Assembly: GCA_028023455.1 (NCBI GenBank)
Contig: JAQFVV010006221.1
Location: 5,499,011 to 5,563,010 of the forward strand
Origin: Epiperipatus broadwayi
Taxonomy: Eukaryota > Onychophora > Udeonychophora > Euonychophora > Peripatidae
Direction: 5' to 3'
Length of the DNA stretch: 64,000 nucleotides
Part shown: piece by piece, positions 44,370-56,252 of the stretch
Numbering within the stretch: position 1 is the stretch's first letter
Layout: the number at the start of each line of letters is the position of its first letter
The notes under the pieces: model-generated
Seen by the model: only the letters and a program-made list of their open reading frames with translations
Told to the model about the DNA's origin: nothing
Databases searched by the model: none
Program-made: the position numbers and the translations under genes

Positions 44370-44867
44370 GAAAATATTACAGATGGAGTAGAAAAAGTAG
44401 ATTATGAGACAGTATTGATAGAAGATTCACTAATAAAAGAATGTGGGCATATAATTTCAAAAGATAATAGAAGCAGGTATGTAAGAGGATGTTTGCCTGG
44501 AGCTAGAATTAGGGATGTGACAGTTAAAGTAAGAAAGCAAGGTAGTAGAGATGTACATGTTATGGTAGGCATAAATAATTTGTGAGAGCCATCAGAGAGA
44601 GTAATGGATGAGTACACAAAATTGATTAGGAATTTGAGAGAGAATAAAGGAAGAGTAGAAGTAATTGAAATATTACAAAGATTTGAGAAGAAGCACTTGT
44701 TAAATAGGGCATGTTCTATAAATGAGATATTGAAAAAATTGGGTGAGAAAAATAATGTTAGGTTTATGGATGTATGGGATTGGTTTATTGGAAAGAGGGA
44801 GTTATATAGTAAAAATGGATTGCACTTAGGAAAACAAGGAAGTGAAGTTTTAGAGTCTGATATTTAA
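44370..44867 (+). pseudogene. SGNH/GDSL esterase-like ORF1 domain of LINE A4
   Basis: Blocks of the SGNH hydrolase fold in order: LIEDSLIKECG (about 44415-44447), where the GDS of block I reads EDS, one base from GDS; CLPGARIRDVTVKV (block II Gly); VHVMVGINNL (block III Asn, then a stop where A1 has Leu-Glu); LNRACSINEILKKLGEKNN; RFMDVWDWF; and SKNGLHLGKQGSEVL (44808-44852). In the last block the catalytic Asp of DxxH is Asn, while A1 keeps Asp. Such domains occur in ORF1 of CR1-like LINEs, where esterase activity on lipids is proposed. The serine and histidine codons remain. The domain is broken by the TGA at 44583-44585. Confidence 0.7.
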
Positions 44868-44959
44868 AGAATATAATTCAGGAAACTGTTAAAGGGGGGG
44901 GCTTTTAAATTGTAATATCAAAAAGAAAGAATGGATGTGATATATGAAATAAGCAAACT

Positions 44960-47900
44960 ATGGTTGATTTAGATATAAATGTGGAGAGAGCATGGATCTG
45001 TAAGATTAATGGTAAGAAAGTTTGTTATAAATTTAATGGAGAAGAAAGAATCAAAAGAATTTATAAAGGAGTAGTTAGGAATAAACAAATTGTTAAAATT
45101 GAGATTTTGAATATGCATGGTGGTAGGAGACCAGAAAAGTGGCTGCAATTAAACAAAGCAATTGAAAACGAAGAGCTTGAGGTATTAGAAGTAGTGGAAA
45201 CTCATCTAAGAGAAAAGAAGAACCTATTTTGGAAGATGTGGTATGGCAGGGTATAAATAGAAAAGAAAAAAAGTTTGGTTGTATAGGTGTTATATCAAAA
45301 AAATATTTAAATACTGTTAAATGTCAAGAGCATTTGTGGTTTGAAATAAGGTTGGGTAGACAAGAATGAATGGTGGCTGTAGTGTATATAGCCACTGGAG
45401 ATGGTCAAACTGTAGTGGAGTGGAACACTAGTATATATGAATGCGTAGTTAAGGATATAAAAAGTTTTAAAGAAAAGGGGAAGAGAATAATGGTTATGAA
45501 GGATATGAATGGACATATTGAAGAAATTGATGATGTAGAATGTAGATCATAAAAATGGACAGCTTTTAAAGAAATTTTGTCACAGAGTGAAATTGAGTAT
45601 TGGAAATTTATCAAATATTTATGAGGGATAATACACATGTTCTAGAAATAATATATTTCACACAATAGATTATGTATTGGTAGAGAAAGAGGGAATAAAT
45701 AAAGTAAGGAAAATTAAGGTTTTTGATAATGAGAAAGTATGTGCTAATGATTATAACTTTATTGTAATTGAAATGCTTAGTAATGTGATGGAGAATAAAA
45801 ATAAAATTAGAAATGATAGTGAAAGATGTGGATGGCGAGTGAGAAAATAACTTGGAAGAGTATAAAATACCACTTGAAGAAATGATAGAAAATTTGGTTG
45901 GGAATGAGTATAAGGGCTGGTGTAGTGAAATAAAAAAAGTGGCAAATAGCGTTTTAGGTGAGAATTTTCAGAAGAATAAGTGTAATAAAAAAATGAGACT
46001 TTGTAAAGTGTAAAAGAGAGGGAAAAGGCATGCAAAGAATATAGTTGTGCTATTAAGAACAAGGAAAGTGAAAAAGATATTAATGCTAAATTAGAAAAGT
46101 ACTTAGAAAAGAAGAAGTTGGCTAAAATAGATAATTATAGAGAGAGAATAAAGTTGAATAGTAAATTGCTGGAGGTTATTAATTAAAGTGGAAGAGATCG
46201 GAGTAAAAAATTTTGGAAAAGGAGACATGTAAGGGAGATAGTATTATTAAATAAGGAAATAGGGTTGCTCTAAAAAAGATGTAGAATCTTAAATAAATAT
46301 GTAATGGATATAGAAAAGATATTAGATGTGAAGGATAGAATGATAGAAAACATGAAAGCATATGGTAATGGGAATATTAGGGTTACTTAAATGAATTGAA
46401 TGAGGTAGAGAAGAAATCGAAAAGTGGAAAGGCAAAAGATGAATGGGCAGTAGGGATGGTAATCAATTTAGAATATAAAGCAAAAGTAAAGGTATTATCC
46501 TGTTTTAATAAGATGGCAGAGAATAGTTTATTCAAGTAATTAGTGTAATACAAGAGTAAGATTATTATTTAAAGGAAACGGTAAGGATCATAGAAAGTTA
46601 AATAATTATAAACCAATAGCAGTAACATCAGTTTTATATAAAGTTTTTTCATATATGGTGGCTAGAAGAGTTGTAAAATGGATAGAAAAAATAATGTTGT
46701 GGCAGAAATGCAAAGAGGTTTTAGATTAAATAGGCATATAGGAGATAGTTTATTTGTAGTTACACAACTTATTGATATGAGTAGAAATTCAGGTAGACAG
46801 TTATATATGAGTTTTTTAAATATAGAGAAGGCATATGATAGAGTAAATAGAAATGAATTATGGATAACTTTAGCAAATTTGGGAACTGATGAAGCTTTAG
46901 TAGATATTATTAAGAAATTATATGAAAATCATTACTATATATATAAGTTAAGGAATATAGAATCAGTTAAAGTTAAAAATTGGGTGGAGCTAAGGCAAGG
47001 ATGCCCTGTGTCACTATTTTGTTGTAGTTGTATTTGAGTGAAATGAAAAGAGTAATAGAAGCATTAAAAAAGGGATGCGGATACCATTAATAGGTGGTAA
47101 GGGAGTATATATTTTGTCAGGTCTTTTTTTTGCAGATATATTTTTGTATGCAGAAAGAAGAGAAGATATGAAAGTTATGCTAAGGACATGTGCAAGTGTT
47201 TTGGAGATTAAATTTAGTGAAGAAAAATCAAATATAATGATGGCTAACACTAGGGAAAGAAGATGTAGAATTTTTATTTTGGGATATAAAGTTAAATATG
47301 GTCGATAGATATAGTTATTTGGGAATTATTTTAAGTAATCGGAAAAATTGTTTGAATGAATGGGAGAAAATTTGATAAATGAAGCAAAGAAAAGAAAGCA
47401 ATTGGTAAAGAAATTAACAGTGTTTTCATATAATAAATATAATCTAGTTAGAATTATGTCAGAGTTGCAGTAGCAGGATTAATATATGGTAATGATGAGT
47501 TATGTGTTAGGAAAGAAGTATTGGATTATTTAAAAAAGTACAAACAGAAAGAGGAAAGACATGCATTGGATGCAGATGTATGGAGAGCAAGGGAGACAAT
47601 TTAATAAAAAATGGGATTGTCAAGTTTTTATATTGAGAGATACAAAAAGTAAAATGAAAATGTTTGGTAGATTGCAGTTTATGTATAATAAAAGAATATC
47701 CAAAATAGTATTTAATTAGGTTATGAGTAAAGGGCAGACAACAAGATGGGTGAGAAAGATAATGTAGTATAAAAAAATTTGGATAAAAAATTTATATCTG
47801 TATATTTTTACAAAAAATGGGATGATTGTGTTAGGAAGATTGTTGAATGTTATAGTGGTAAAGAATGGGATAAAAAATAGAATATTAATAAAGAATAGGT

Positions 47901-48440
47901 AGTTAGAGAGATTGAGAACTAGTATAATGAGTAAAAAGTTTAAATATATATAGAAGTAAATAGAATATTTAATAGATGATAATAGTAAAAAAAGTAGTTT
48001 ATTGTTTAAGGCTAGAATGGGATAGTCAAAATAAGAGTCATGGGTCAGAAGTGCCAAAGCACAAAACCATGGTGATGGGTTTGGGGAGGGGTTTTTGCCA
48101 GAGATATTTTAAGTGCTGGCTCTGGCTAAGCATTTATCATAAAGCTTGTAGAGGAATTGGCAATCCTCACTGTCAAATGGGATCTTTAGCAACAAGACAA
48201 TATACATGTAAATGGAAAAATATGGGTAATTTAGTCTGTAAATTGTGTAAGGAAGGAATAAAAATATTAGGTAATTGGTACTTGAATGTAAATGGATGAA
48301 AAAAGAAAGGGTGCAAATAATGGAGTTATGTAAGAATAAATATGAAAAAAGTGATTATACAGAAAGTGGATTAGTGATTTTTATGCTAGGTTTGGGAAAA
48401 GAAAAGGGGAATTTAGATATAAGACTATAGAGCTGACAAA
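44960..48440 (+). pseudogene. Endonuclease-reverse transcriptase of LINE A4, broken
   Basis: APE endonuclease: VKIEILNMHGGRRPEKW (45088), VVETHLREK (about 45194), MVAVVYIATGDGQT (45370), IMVMKDMNGHIEEID (about 45488; GD is KD), IDYVLVEKEG (about 45670) and ANDYNFIVIEM (SDH reads NDY). RT: GFRLNRHIGDSLFVVTQL (about 46710), SFLNIEKAYDRVNRNELW, ELRQGCPVS (about 46987), and FFADIFL (about 47128), one Asp short of FADD. The C-terminal zinc region is degraded (CKLCKEGIKILG). Frameshifts throughout. The linker 45840-46560 is largely unreadable. Confidence 0.75.
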
Positions 48441-49177
48441 GAATATGTTGTGAAGTGGGATGACACAGAATATAAAAGAACTTAATGCAAAATAAAGTGG
48501 CTAATCGGTTTCTCTGAGTATAATTGCTGAGATATTCCTCACTTCATTTAAGCAGAAACGCAGTACATCACATCATAATATGTTATACTGAATGTCAAAT
48601 GCTGAATTGGATTATCTGTAAAATGAAATAAATTTTAAAAATATTTTTTATTAGATTAGTAGGGAAGTAATAACTAAGGAAACAAAAATCATTTCGGAGC
48701 ATGTTTTAATAAAAAAACAATTACTCCTTTCTATTCTCTTTAATCAGAAGTTGTTCATTTCTCTAAACTTTCTATTCATTCTTAAAATTTTCTTGAACAA
48801 TCCTTTAATAAAGCAAATATATATTAATGTAAGTAAAAACAGTAGTTTAAAAAAATAAGAATTTCTTTGTAATGTGAATATGTTGAAATTTACATGTGAT
48901 AAACTGAATGAAGTTTTTTAAGTGTTTACTGAATAATAAAGATAAAAAATATTATTGCTGATGCTTCACCAGGGTTTGCCCATTATTTCCAATTTCAGTT
49001 TTGCAGCTTTGAGAAGGAAAAAATTACCAAAGCTGCAAGCTTTTCTCTAAGTAAAAAAAGATACTCAGTTTATTTGTTAACGTAATACATTGTAATGTAA
49101 TTTAAAAATAGTAACAAACTTTTCTCACACCTTTGTAATTTATAAATATATGTGCTTAAATTCTATTCTAAAAAGTT

Positions 49178-49490
49178 AAACCATCAAACATCACATGATC
49201 ACCATCTCTATACTAGCACATAATTTGTTGTAAACAAAGGCAAAACTTTCCATACAGTAGTGCCACCCTGTGCCAAATAGAGTAATCAAGGGATGCCAGA
49301 AGGCTTGTGCATAAAATCCCTATCTAGTGCCTACTCATCCAATATCCCCAGACTAGTTTCTGGCTTGTGGCCCCATCAGTGAGGATCCTTGGATCTGAAA
49401 GCACTGCACCTAGATCAAGCCTTCTGGCATCCATTGATTACTCTGTTTGGCACAGGGTGGCACTACTGTATGGGGAGTTTTGCCTTTGTT
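49178..49490. mobile_element. Hammerhead-carrying mobile unit with 11-bp target duplication
   Basis: Flanked by TCTAAAAAGTT on both sides (49167-49177 and 49491-49501). The paralogous V1 locus (23922-23932) has one copy and no insert. The unit has an outer tail (AAACCATCAAACATCACATG) on the left only, then inverted arms of about 70 bases (GGCAAAACTTTCCATACAGT through GGCTTG, and the complement ending GGGGAGTTTTGCCTTTGTT). A hammerhead motif lies in the middle. No open frame. An 11-bp duplication fits target-primed retrotransposition better than a cut-and-paste transposase, but this is inference. Confidence 0.85.
49344..49386 (-). ncRNA. Hammerhead motif in the 313-bp mobile unit
   Basis: Minus strand: stem I strands ATCCTCA (49380-49386) and TGGGGAT (49344-49350) form seven pairs with one G-U. 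Core CTGATG (49374-49379), then G where A9 is expected. Stem II GGC/GCC with loop CACAA, an extra A, GAAA (49357-49360), stem III ACTAGT and a GUC site ending at 49351. The loss of A9 relative to the 8427 motif should impair it; everything else is in place. Confidence 0.7.
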
Positions 49491-51489
49491 TCTAAAAAGT
49501 TGTTAACAAATGTGTATTTTCTGAAGCTTAGTGTTTTCAAGGGCAACGTATGTTCTCATAATCGCTCTGGAAAGTGTATGAGGACATACATTATTTTCAA
49601 AAGTGCTAATCTTCACTAAATATGTAATTGTTAATAGCTTTTCGTAGTATAGCGCTTAAGCGTATATATTTATAAATTAAAGTAACACACAAAAAAGTAA
49701 TTTTATCTGTCAGACTATTTTGATTAAAAATAAATTGAAATGAAAATAATTCTATTAAATTTTGTATTCTTTAAAGAAAATAATTGTTTATTTGAAAATA
49801 TATAGATTTTTAATTAGTGCTGTATTTAAATAATAACATTTATAAATGAGAAAATATTCCTAATTAACCAAGATCTCACTGGTAGTTCTTTAAAAAAGTA
49901 GTGAAAGAAAAAAAGTTGTCTCACGAGGTTTGCCATTTGTCAAACGATGAAAGACTGAACAGTTTTTTGCCCTTGTTTTATCTTCTTGCTAAAGTTAACT
50001 ATGAATTCATTTACTATCCAATGTTGTATAGTTAGCTATTTTGGATAAGAGCCACCTACTGAAATCAAAAATTCTAGAAAAAAAATTAATTTGCCCTAGA
50101 TTTGAATTCAGGGTTGCAGGCATAGCAGGTGGAGGTTTCTATCTCTACACTGTGAAACCCTGAAAGTACTAATTGTATTTTCAAACTTTTAAAAGTCATG
50201 GATTTTAACAGTTGTTGCACGTACCAAAATAGATCTCCAACCTTTCTGAAAAGAATATTTTTTTGTTACATAATACAATATTTATTGTCAAATAACCATT
50301 TGCAATGTTATATATGAGACATATGTATACTATTTAATTGTTTAAAAAAAAGTAAATAATGAAAAAGATTTATTTTATATATAATAAAATCCATTACAAA
50401 TGAATTGTATGCTTGTAAGTAATTGATTAAAAAAAAATTTAAATTATATCTGTCTTTGTTGCAATGATAGAAATAAAATAACAAGGCCATTATTTTTTTA
50501 TCATCTCATAAAATTTTAGACTATAAAAGATTTTAAGGAAATAGGGAAAGTAGGATCAACCATTTCACAGTAGAAATTAGTTTTATCTGCATTACCACAT
50601 TTCCTCGATTATCAATTTTATTGCAATTTAAATCTATAATCATCACATCCGTATCTTGAAGTGTTATTTTCATTTTATATTTTTTGCTAATCTTAATACC
50701 AATCTCGGTGAGATATCATTGACCGACCAGCTCCACTGTCCATTTCCAGTTTTACTATTTGATCGCAAAAAACTGAATCTAAAAATATGTGGTGAATTTC
50801 TTTGTTATTCAACCTCTTTATAACATTTTCATACTCTTCGATTGACCGCAAATCTAGTTAGCTTAGCGATTTAAAAGTCTAAACTTTTGATTGGTCAATT
50901 ACAGAATCAGCAATATCATATTCATTTTAGCTTTGTTTGTAAAAAGTACATTAATAATTTGTCCTATTATGTAAGTGAAACAATGGTTTTTCAAAAATAA
51001 TTTTTTATTCTTTTAAAAATATTTTATAGTGTGGAATTTAAAAACAACATTCCTAACCAATTAGAAAATGTTGCCTATGACATCAACTTTCTCTATTTAC
51101 GTTGTGAAATAATAAAGAATTTTTGGTGCAAATTTAGTACGCGATCTCTGCCATTTTGAATTGCAAAAATATCCAAAAACATCGTCTGACACATCTAAGT
51201 GATAACCTACGCGAAAACAGGAAAAAAATTAGAACTTGGGTCACGTGACTCGGAAAAACCCGCCAAAACGCACAGTTAAAAAAAAGCCAAAAACGCGAAA
51301 AATTAACATTTTCTCATTTTAAATTATAAATCAAGTAATTTATATATAAAGATAGCAAAATTACTATATTTAAATCTTAATCGATAAATGCTAGTTACCA
51401 TTGCCTAAAAAAGTACTTGGTAGCATTTTGATGTGGCTGATATGTAATATCTAAGGCACTCCATCCCGCCTTATATAAATTAAAGTAAT

Positions 51490-51795
51490 ATATATGCGAT
51501 ATATATATTTCACACAAATAAAATTATGAGTGCATAAAATAAACAAATAAATGGCTAGTATTTTTGAAGGAATATTTTCATTATCAAAGCTGTAGCTAAA
51601 TGAATTGCGAAGTAAAACTGTTCCTATAAAAAATGCAATGTGTATGCAAATTTAGCACACAGCTTTGATAATGAAGGTAAATAAACCCAATAGCCATTTA
51701 TTTATTTATCATATTTCATTTATTTGTTTTCTTTACGCACTCATAATTGAATTTGTGTGAAATATATATCTAATATATATTACTCATTACAAACA
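51490..51795. repeat. Nested foldback repeat inside the long-TIR element
   Basis: Arms at about 51500-51600 and 51660-51790 share AGCTTTGATAATGAA, GCCATTTATTT and GCACTCATAATT with TTTGTGTGAAATATATAT, separated by about 60 bases containing GCAATGTGTATGC. The right arm carries small insertions. Probably a MITE inserted into the larger element. Confidence 0.75.
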
Positions 51796-51799
51796 CACA

Positions 51800-52780
51800 C
51801 ACAAAGCGATTATTAATTAAAATAAATATTTAAAAAAAAAATATTTACATTTATTTAAAATATGTTTTTGTTTTCCTTTGTTGGTAGTGAAACTCATTTC
51901 AATGTTAATAGATATACAGATTATAGTGACATAATCAAGAGTAGATCTGATATAGATGAAATGCAAATGAAGACTTTAATGAGTTTTATCTTCTTATATT
52001 TTAACGCGTATATATGTTTGTGTACAAGTAAGCTGTATATAACTAACTTTAATAGTGACCGGGGTAATATTTATATGTACATCCGCACATAGTAAGAGGT
52101 TTAATACACCTTATTCGGTTCTTCCCATCATATCAAGAAAGTTACTTTTTAATTCTCAGAATTTGTGTACAAAATAATTACAGAATGGTTTGCGTATTTT
52201 TCTAGACATTTTTTAAATTATTTGTTGATGTATGATTTTATATATTGAAGCGGTGAATATCATCTGTACGCAGATATACTTGCTTCAGTTTACTTAAAAC
52301 TAAACTATCTCCCATGGTGTATAAAATGTAATATTAAAATCCACACACATTTATGGCATCTTTCTAAAGCTAAAATCTAAATTATTTAAGTTAAGCATTT
52401 TACAGCTAAAAGAAACATATATAAAAACTGAAAACCATTAAATAAAAATGTAAAAGTAGACAATGGAAGAGGGGAAGAAATATAAGTGTGGCACATCTTT
52501 ATCCACAAAGGCAATCTTGAAAATAGCTACAGTCAAACACCTTTGGATGTTCAAATAAAAAATAAAACAAAGAGCAGGAAACCAAATGGTCAACTAGTAG
52601 GTGTGAGGAAGTAAAGAGCAAAGAGTACTGTAATAAAAATAATGGATTCGAAATCCATTAAGTCAAATTAGAAAATGTAGCATTTATTGATTAAGGTTTA
52701 AATATAGTAATCTTGCTATATATAAATTATTTGATTTATAATTTAAAAATGAGAAAATGTATTATTATTATGTACTTTTT
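51800..52780. other. Interior of the long-TIR element, no gene recognised
   Basis: A 76-residue frame (51862-52092) is open but motif-free. The remainder is AT-rich. I see no DDE/D or zinc-finger pattern that would mark a transposase. Confidence 0.4.
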
Positions 52781-53065
52781 TAGGCAATGATAACTAGCAT
52801 TTATTGATTAAGATTAAAATATAGTAATCTTGCTCTCTCTATATATAAATTATTTGATTTATAATTTAAAATGAGAAAATGATAATTTTTCAGGTTTTGG
52901 CTTTTGTTTCAACTGTGGGGTTTGATGGGTTTTTCCAAGTCATGTGACCCAAGGTCTAAATTTTTTCTGTTTTCGTGCAGTTTTTATCACTTAGATGTGT
53001 CAGACAATGTTTTTGGCTATTTTTGAAATTCAAAATGGCAGAGATTGCATACTAAATTTGCACCA

Positions 53066-53849
53066 AATTTTTTGCTAAAATCTTACTATTTTTTTAAAAT
53101 AACTATATTTTCAGCATATTTTACCAAAATACATTACAATATGTAAATAAATGCCAAAAAATACTCTAAATTATTAATTTTTGTTTGAAAATCAAATAAA
53201 GATCTTGGGGAAATTTAAACTGTTCGACAGGTGTAAAAATTGTTTTTGGCAATAGTTTTTTTTTCAATTTAAATTTGTGTAAATGTATACAATTTTATAC
53301 TAGAATCTTACTATTTTTCCAAAACAACTATATTTTCAGTATACTTTATAAAAATAATTGATAATATGTATAAGAAAAATAATGAAAAAAAAAACATTTG
53401 AAGGCATTAATTTTCATTTTCAAAATCAAAACAGAAGTTGGATCGATTAAAATTCATTTCATTTGGCAAAAATTGAAGCAGCCTATCAGAATTTACAAAG
53501 GTGTGGCAATGATTATGTTGTGGAAATGGGATTGGGCAGAATATGGTGTAAATTTAGAGGGCAAATGGAAAATAATGTGGCTACCAGGTTTATCTGAGCA
53601 TAATTGCTGAGATATTTTTGACTTCATTCAAGAGAAGCCACAATACATCACATCACATCAACAAAAGTTGGATTGATGAAAAGTAGTTTTGTTTGGGAAA
53701 TATAGAAGCAGCCAATCAGAATTTACAACAAGGTGGCTTTTCTCTTTGTTCAAACTTAGAACACCTATATTATTGATTTTTTACTTGTAAAATAATTCAA
53801 GAGAAAACAGCATCTTAAGGTACCTTTTAAGTGGAAAAAAGTTGTCTAA
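53066..53849 (+). repeat. Spacer V copy 2 (V2), second part with LINE A 3' fragment
   Basis: Continues V1 from about 25600 to 26344. It includes the same short LINE A 3' fragment (about 53500-53662) between imperfect 70-base direct repeats that contain AGAATTTACAA (about 53424-53498 and 53668-53735). Confidence 0.8.
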
Positions 53850-56252
53850 AATGGATAATTATAGAGAGAGGATGAAGTTGAATAGTAAATTGATGGAAAA
53901 TATTAATAAAAGTGGAAAAGATGGGAGTAAAAATTTTTGGGATTATATTAAAAGGAGAAATGTAAAGAAAAGAGATAGTATTAATAGATGATGAGAGAAT
54001 AGAGTGTAGCTCTAAAGAAGAGGTAGAGAAAAACTTAAATATATATGTAATGGATATAGAAAAGATGTTAGATGTGAAAAAATTAGTGATAGAAAACATG
54101 AAGGCAGTTTAATGGGGATATTAGGTTCACAAAAAATGAACTGAATGAGGGAGGGAAGAGATTAAAAGGTGAAAAGGTGAGAGGTTTAGATGGATGTGGA
54201 GCAGAGATGGTAATGAATTTAGAGCATAGAGCAAAAGCAAAGTTATTATCATATTTTAAAAAGATGGCACAGAAGAAAGGTTTTTTGGGTAGTTGGAGTA
54301 AGGCAAGAATAAGATTATTATTTAAAGGAAGAAGTAAAAATTATAGAAAGTTAAATAATTATAGACCGATAGTGGTATCATCAGTATTATATAAAATTTT
54401 CTCATATATGATAGCTGGAAGAGTTGTAAAATGGATGGAAGAAATTAATGTAGTTGGGGAAATGCAAGGAGGTTTTAAATTAGATAGGCATACAGAAGAT
54501 TGTTTTTTGTACCTACACAACTTATGAAGTTGAGTAGGAATTCAGGTACATTACTATATATGAGTTTTATAGATATAGAGAAAGCACATGATAAAGTAAA
54601 TAGAAATAGATTATGGGTAAGGTTAGCAAATTTGGGAATGGATGAAGCTTTAGTAAATATTATTAAAAAATTATATGAAAAGAATTATTATATTTACCAA
54701 ATAGGGGATGTAAAATCAGTTAAAGTTAAAAATAGGGTGGGATTTAGGCAAAGATGCTCTATGTCACCTAATTTGTTTTTGTTGTTTTTGTGTGAAATGG
54801 ATAAAGCAATAGAAAGACTAGGAAGAAAGGCAGAAATACTGTTAATAGTTGGCAAAGGAGTATATATTTTGTCAGGTCTTTTTTTGCAGATGATATCTTT
54901 TTGTGTGCAGAAAGAAGAGAAGATATGGAAATTATGTTGAGGACATGTGCAAGTTTGGGTAAAGAAACGGAGATTAAATTTAGTGAAAAAAAGTCAAATA
55001 TAATGTTGGTTAATACTAGGGAAAGAGAAGATGTAGAATTTTTATTGCGTGATATAAAGTGAAATGTGGTGGATAGATATCAATATTTGGGAATCATCTT
55101 ATGTAATGGGAAAAAAATGGTAAATGAAGCAAAGAAAAGAAAGGGTTTGGTAAAGAAACTGACAGTATTTTCATATAATAAATATGATGTAGCCAGAATT
55201 GTATGGAATGGAATTGCAGTAACAGGGTTAACATATGGTAATGATGCATTATGTGTTAGTAAAATGGTTTTAGATTATTTAGAGAAAGTATAAAGGGAAG
55301 TAGGAAGATATGCATTAGATGCAGAGGAGGCAATTCACAGAGAAATGGGATGGTCAAGTTGTTATATGAGAGATGCAAAAAGGATGCAGCTTATGGATAG
55401 TAAAAGAATAGCCAAAATAGTGTTTAACTGGGTTATGAGTAAAGGGCAGGTAACAAGATAGGTGAGAAAGATAATGCTATATACAAAAGAGTTGGATAAA
55501 GAATTTATATCAGTATACATGTATGAAAGGTGGGATGAATGTGTTAGGATTGTTGAGTGTTATAGTAGGCTAAGGAATGGGATACAAGAATAGAAGCATT
55601 AATAAAAATAGAGAGTTGGAGAGATGAAGAAACTAGTATGGAGGGTAAGAAGAGTTTAAATATATATAGAAGTAAATGGAATATTGGATGTGAGTTAATT
55701 TATGATAATAGTAAGGAAAGTAGTTTATTGTTTAAGGCTCGAACGAGATCTTTAGAAACAAGAGAATATACATGTAAATGAAAAACTATGGGTGGTTTTA
55801 TGAATCAAATTGTGTAAGGAAGGTATAGAAAATATTAGGCATCTATGGATTGAAAGTAAATGCTTGAAAGCAAAAAGGGTACAGATAGTGAAGTTATGGA
55901 AGAATAGGTTTGAACAAAGTGACTATAAAGAAAGTGAGTTATTAGTTCTTATGCTGGGTTTGCAAAAAGATAAGGGGGATTTAGATATAAAGGCCATAGA
56001 GTTGACAATATTTATGTTGTGGAAATAGGATGGGGCAAAATATGGAAAGACTTAAAATGGGGAATGGAAAATAAAGTGGCTAACAGGTTTATCTGGGCAT
56101 AATTGCTGAGATATTTTTGACTTCGTTTAAGAAGAAGCCAAATCCATCACATCAGTGGGGAATGGAAAATAAAGTGGCTAACATTTTATCTGGGCATAAT
56201 TACTGAGATATTCTTGACTTCGTTTAAAAAGAAGCCACAGTACATCACATCA
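53850..56252 (+). pseudogene. LINE family A copy 5 (A5), 5'-truncated
   Basis: Starts at the same point as A2 (AAAATGGATAATTATAGAGA), so both derive from one truncated insertion by later duplication. RT blocks: VVSSVLYKIFSYMIAGRVVK (54380), FIDIEKAHDKVNRNRLWVRL (about 54565), FRQRCSMSPNLFLLFL (about 54746), a GLFFADD-type box split by a frameshift near 54885, and GIAVTGLTYGNDALCVSK (about 55210). The C-terminal zinc region keeps CKEGIENIRHLWIESK, with the last Cys changed to Ser. The last 98 bases of the element are duplicated in tandem (56057-56154 and 56155-56252), each ending in a CATCACATCA-type terminus. Confidence 0.8.

Larger units (their letters stand above)
44370..48578 (+). mobile_element. 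LINE family A copy 4 (A4), most complete
   Basis: Full order visible: esterase-like domain, APE endonuclease, reverse transcriptase, C-terminal region, 3' end GCAGTACATCACATCA. It matches A1 throughout and is followed by spacer V2 just as A1 is followed by V1. A block at about 48025-48170, between the zinc-region start and GGATCTTTAGCAACAAGACA, has no counterpart in A1 and is probably a small later insertion. Confidence 0.8.
48579..51123 (+). repeat. Spacer V copy 2 (V2), first part
   Basis: Collinear with V1 (23306-25600) apart from the 313-base insertion at 49178-49490. Shared blocks include GTTGCAGGCATAGCAGGTG and ACATTTTCATACTCTTCGAT. No gene. Confidence 0.85.
51124..53065. mobile_element. 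Long-TIR transposon or foldback, 1.94 kb
   Basis: TGGTGCAAATTTAGTACGCG at the left and its near-complement at the right (ending CTAAATTTGCACCA) open inverted repeats of about 290 bases (51124-51415 and 52785-53065), including a CACGTG-containing block. AATTTT flanks both ends. The paralogous V1 site (about 25600, GAGTTTTTTGCTAAAATC) is empty. The interior has no recognisable transposase; the frame at 51862-52092 has no known motif. The superfamily is undetermined. Confidence 0.85.

Noticed and set aside
51862-52092. 76-codon frame inside the long-TIR element as a possible transposase remnant
   Set aside because: No DDE, zinc-finger or other transposase pattern and no supporting flanking coding sequence.
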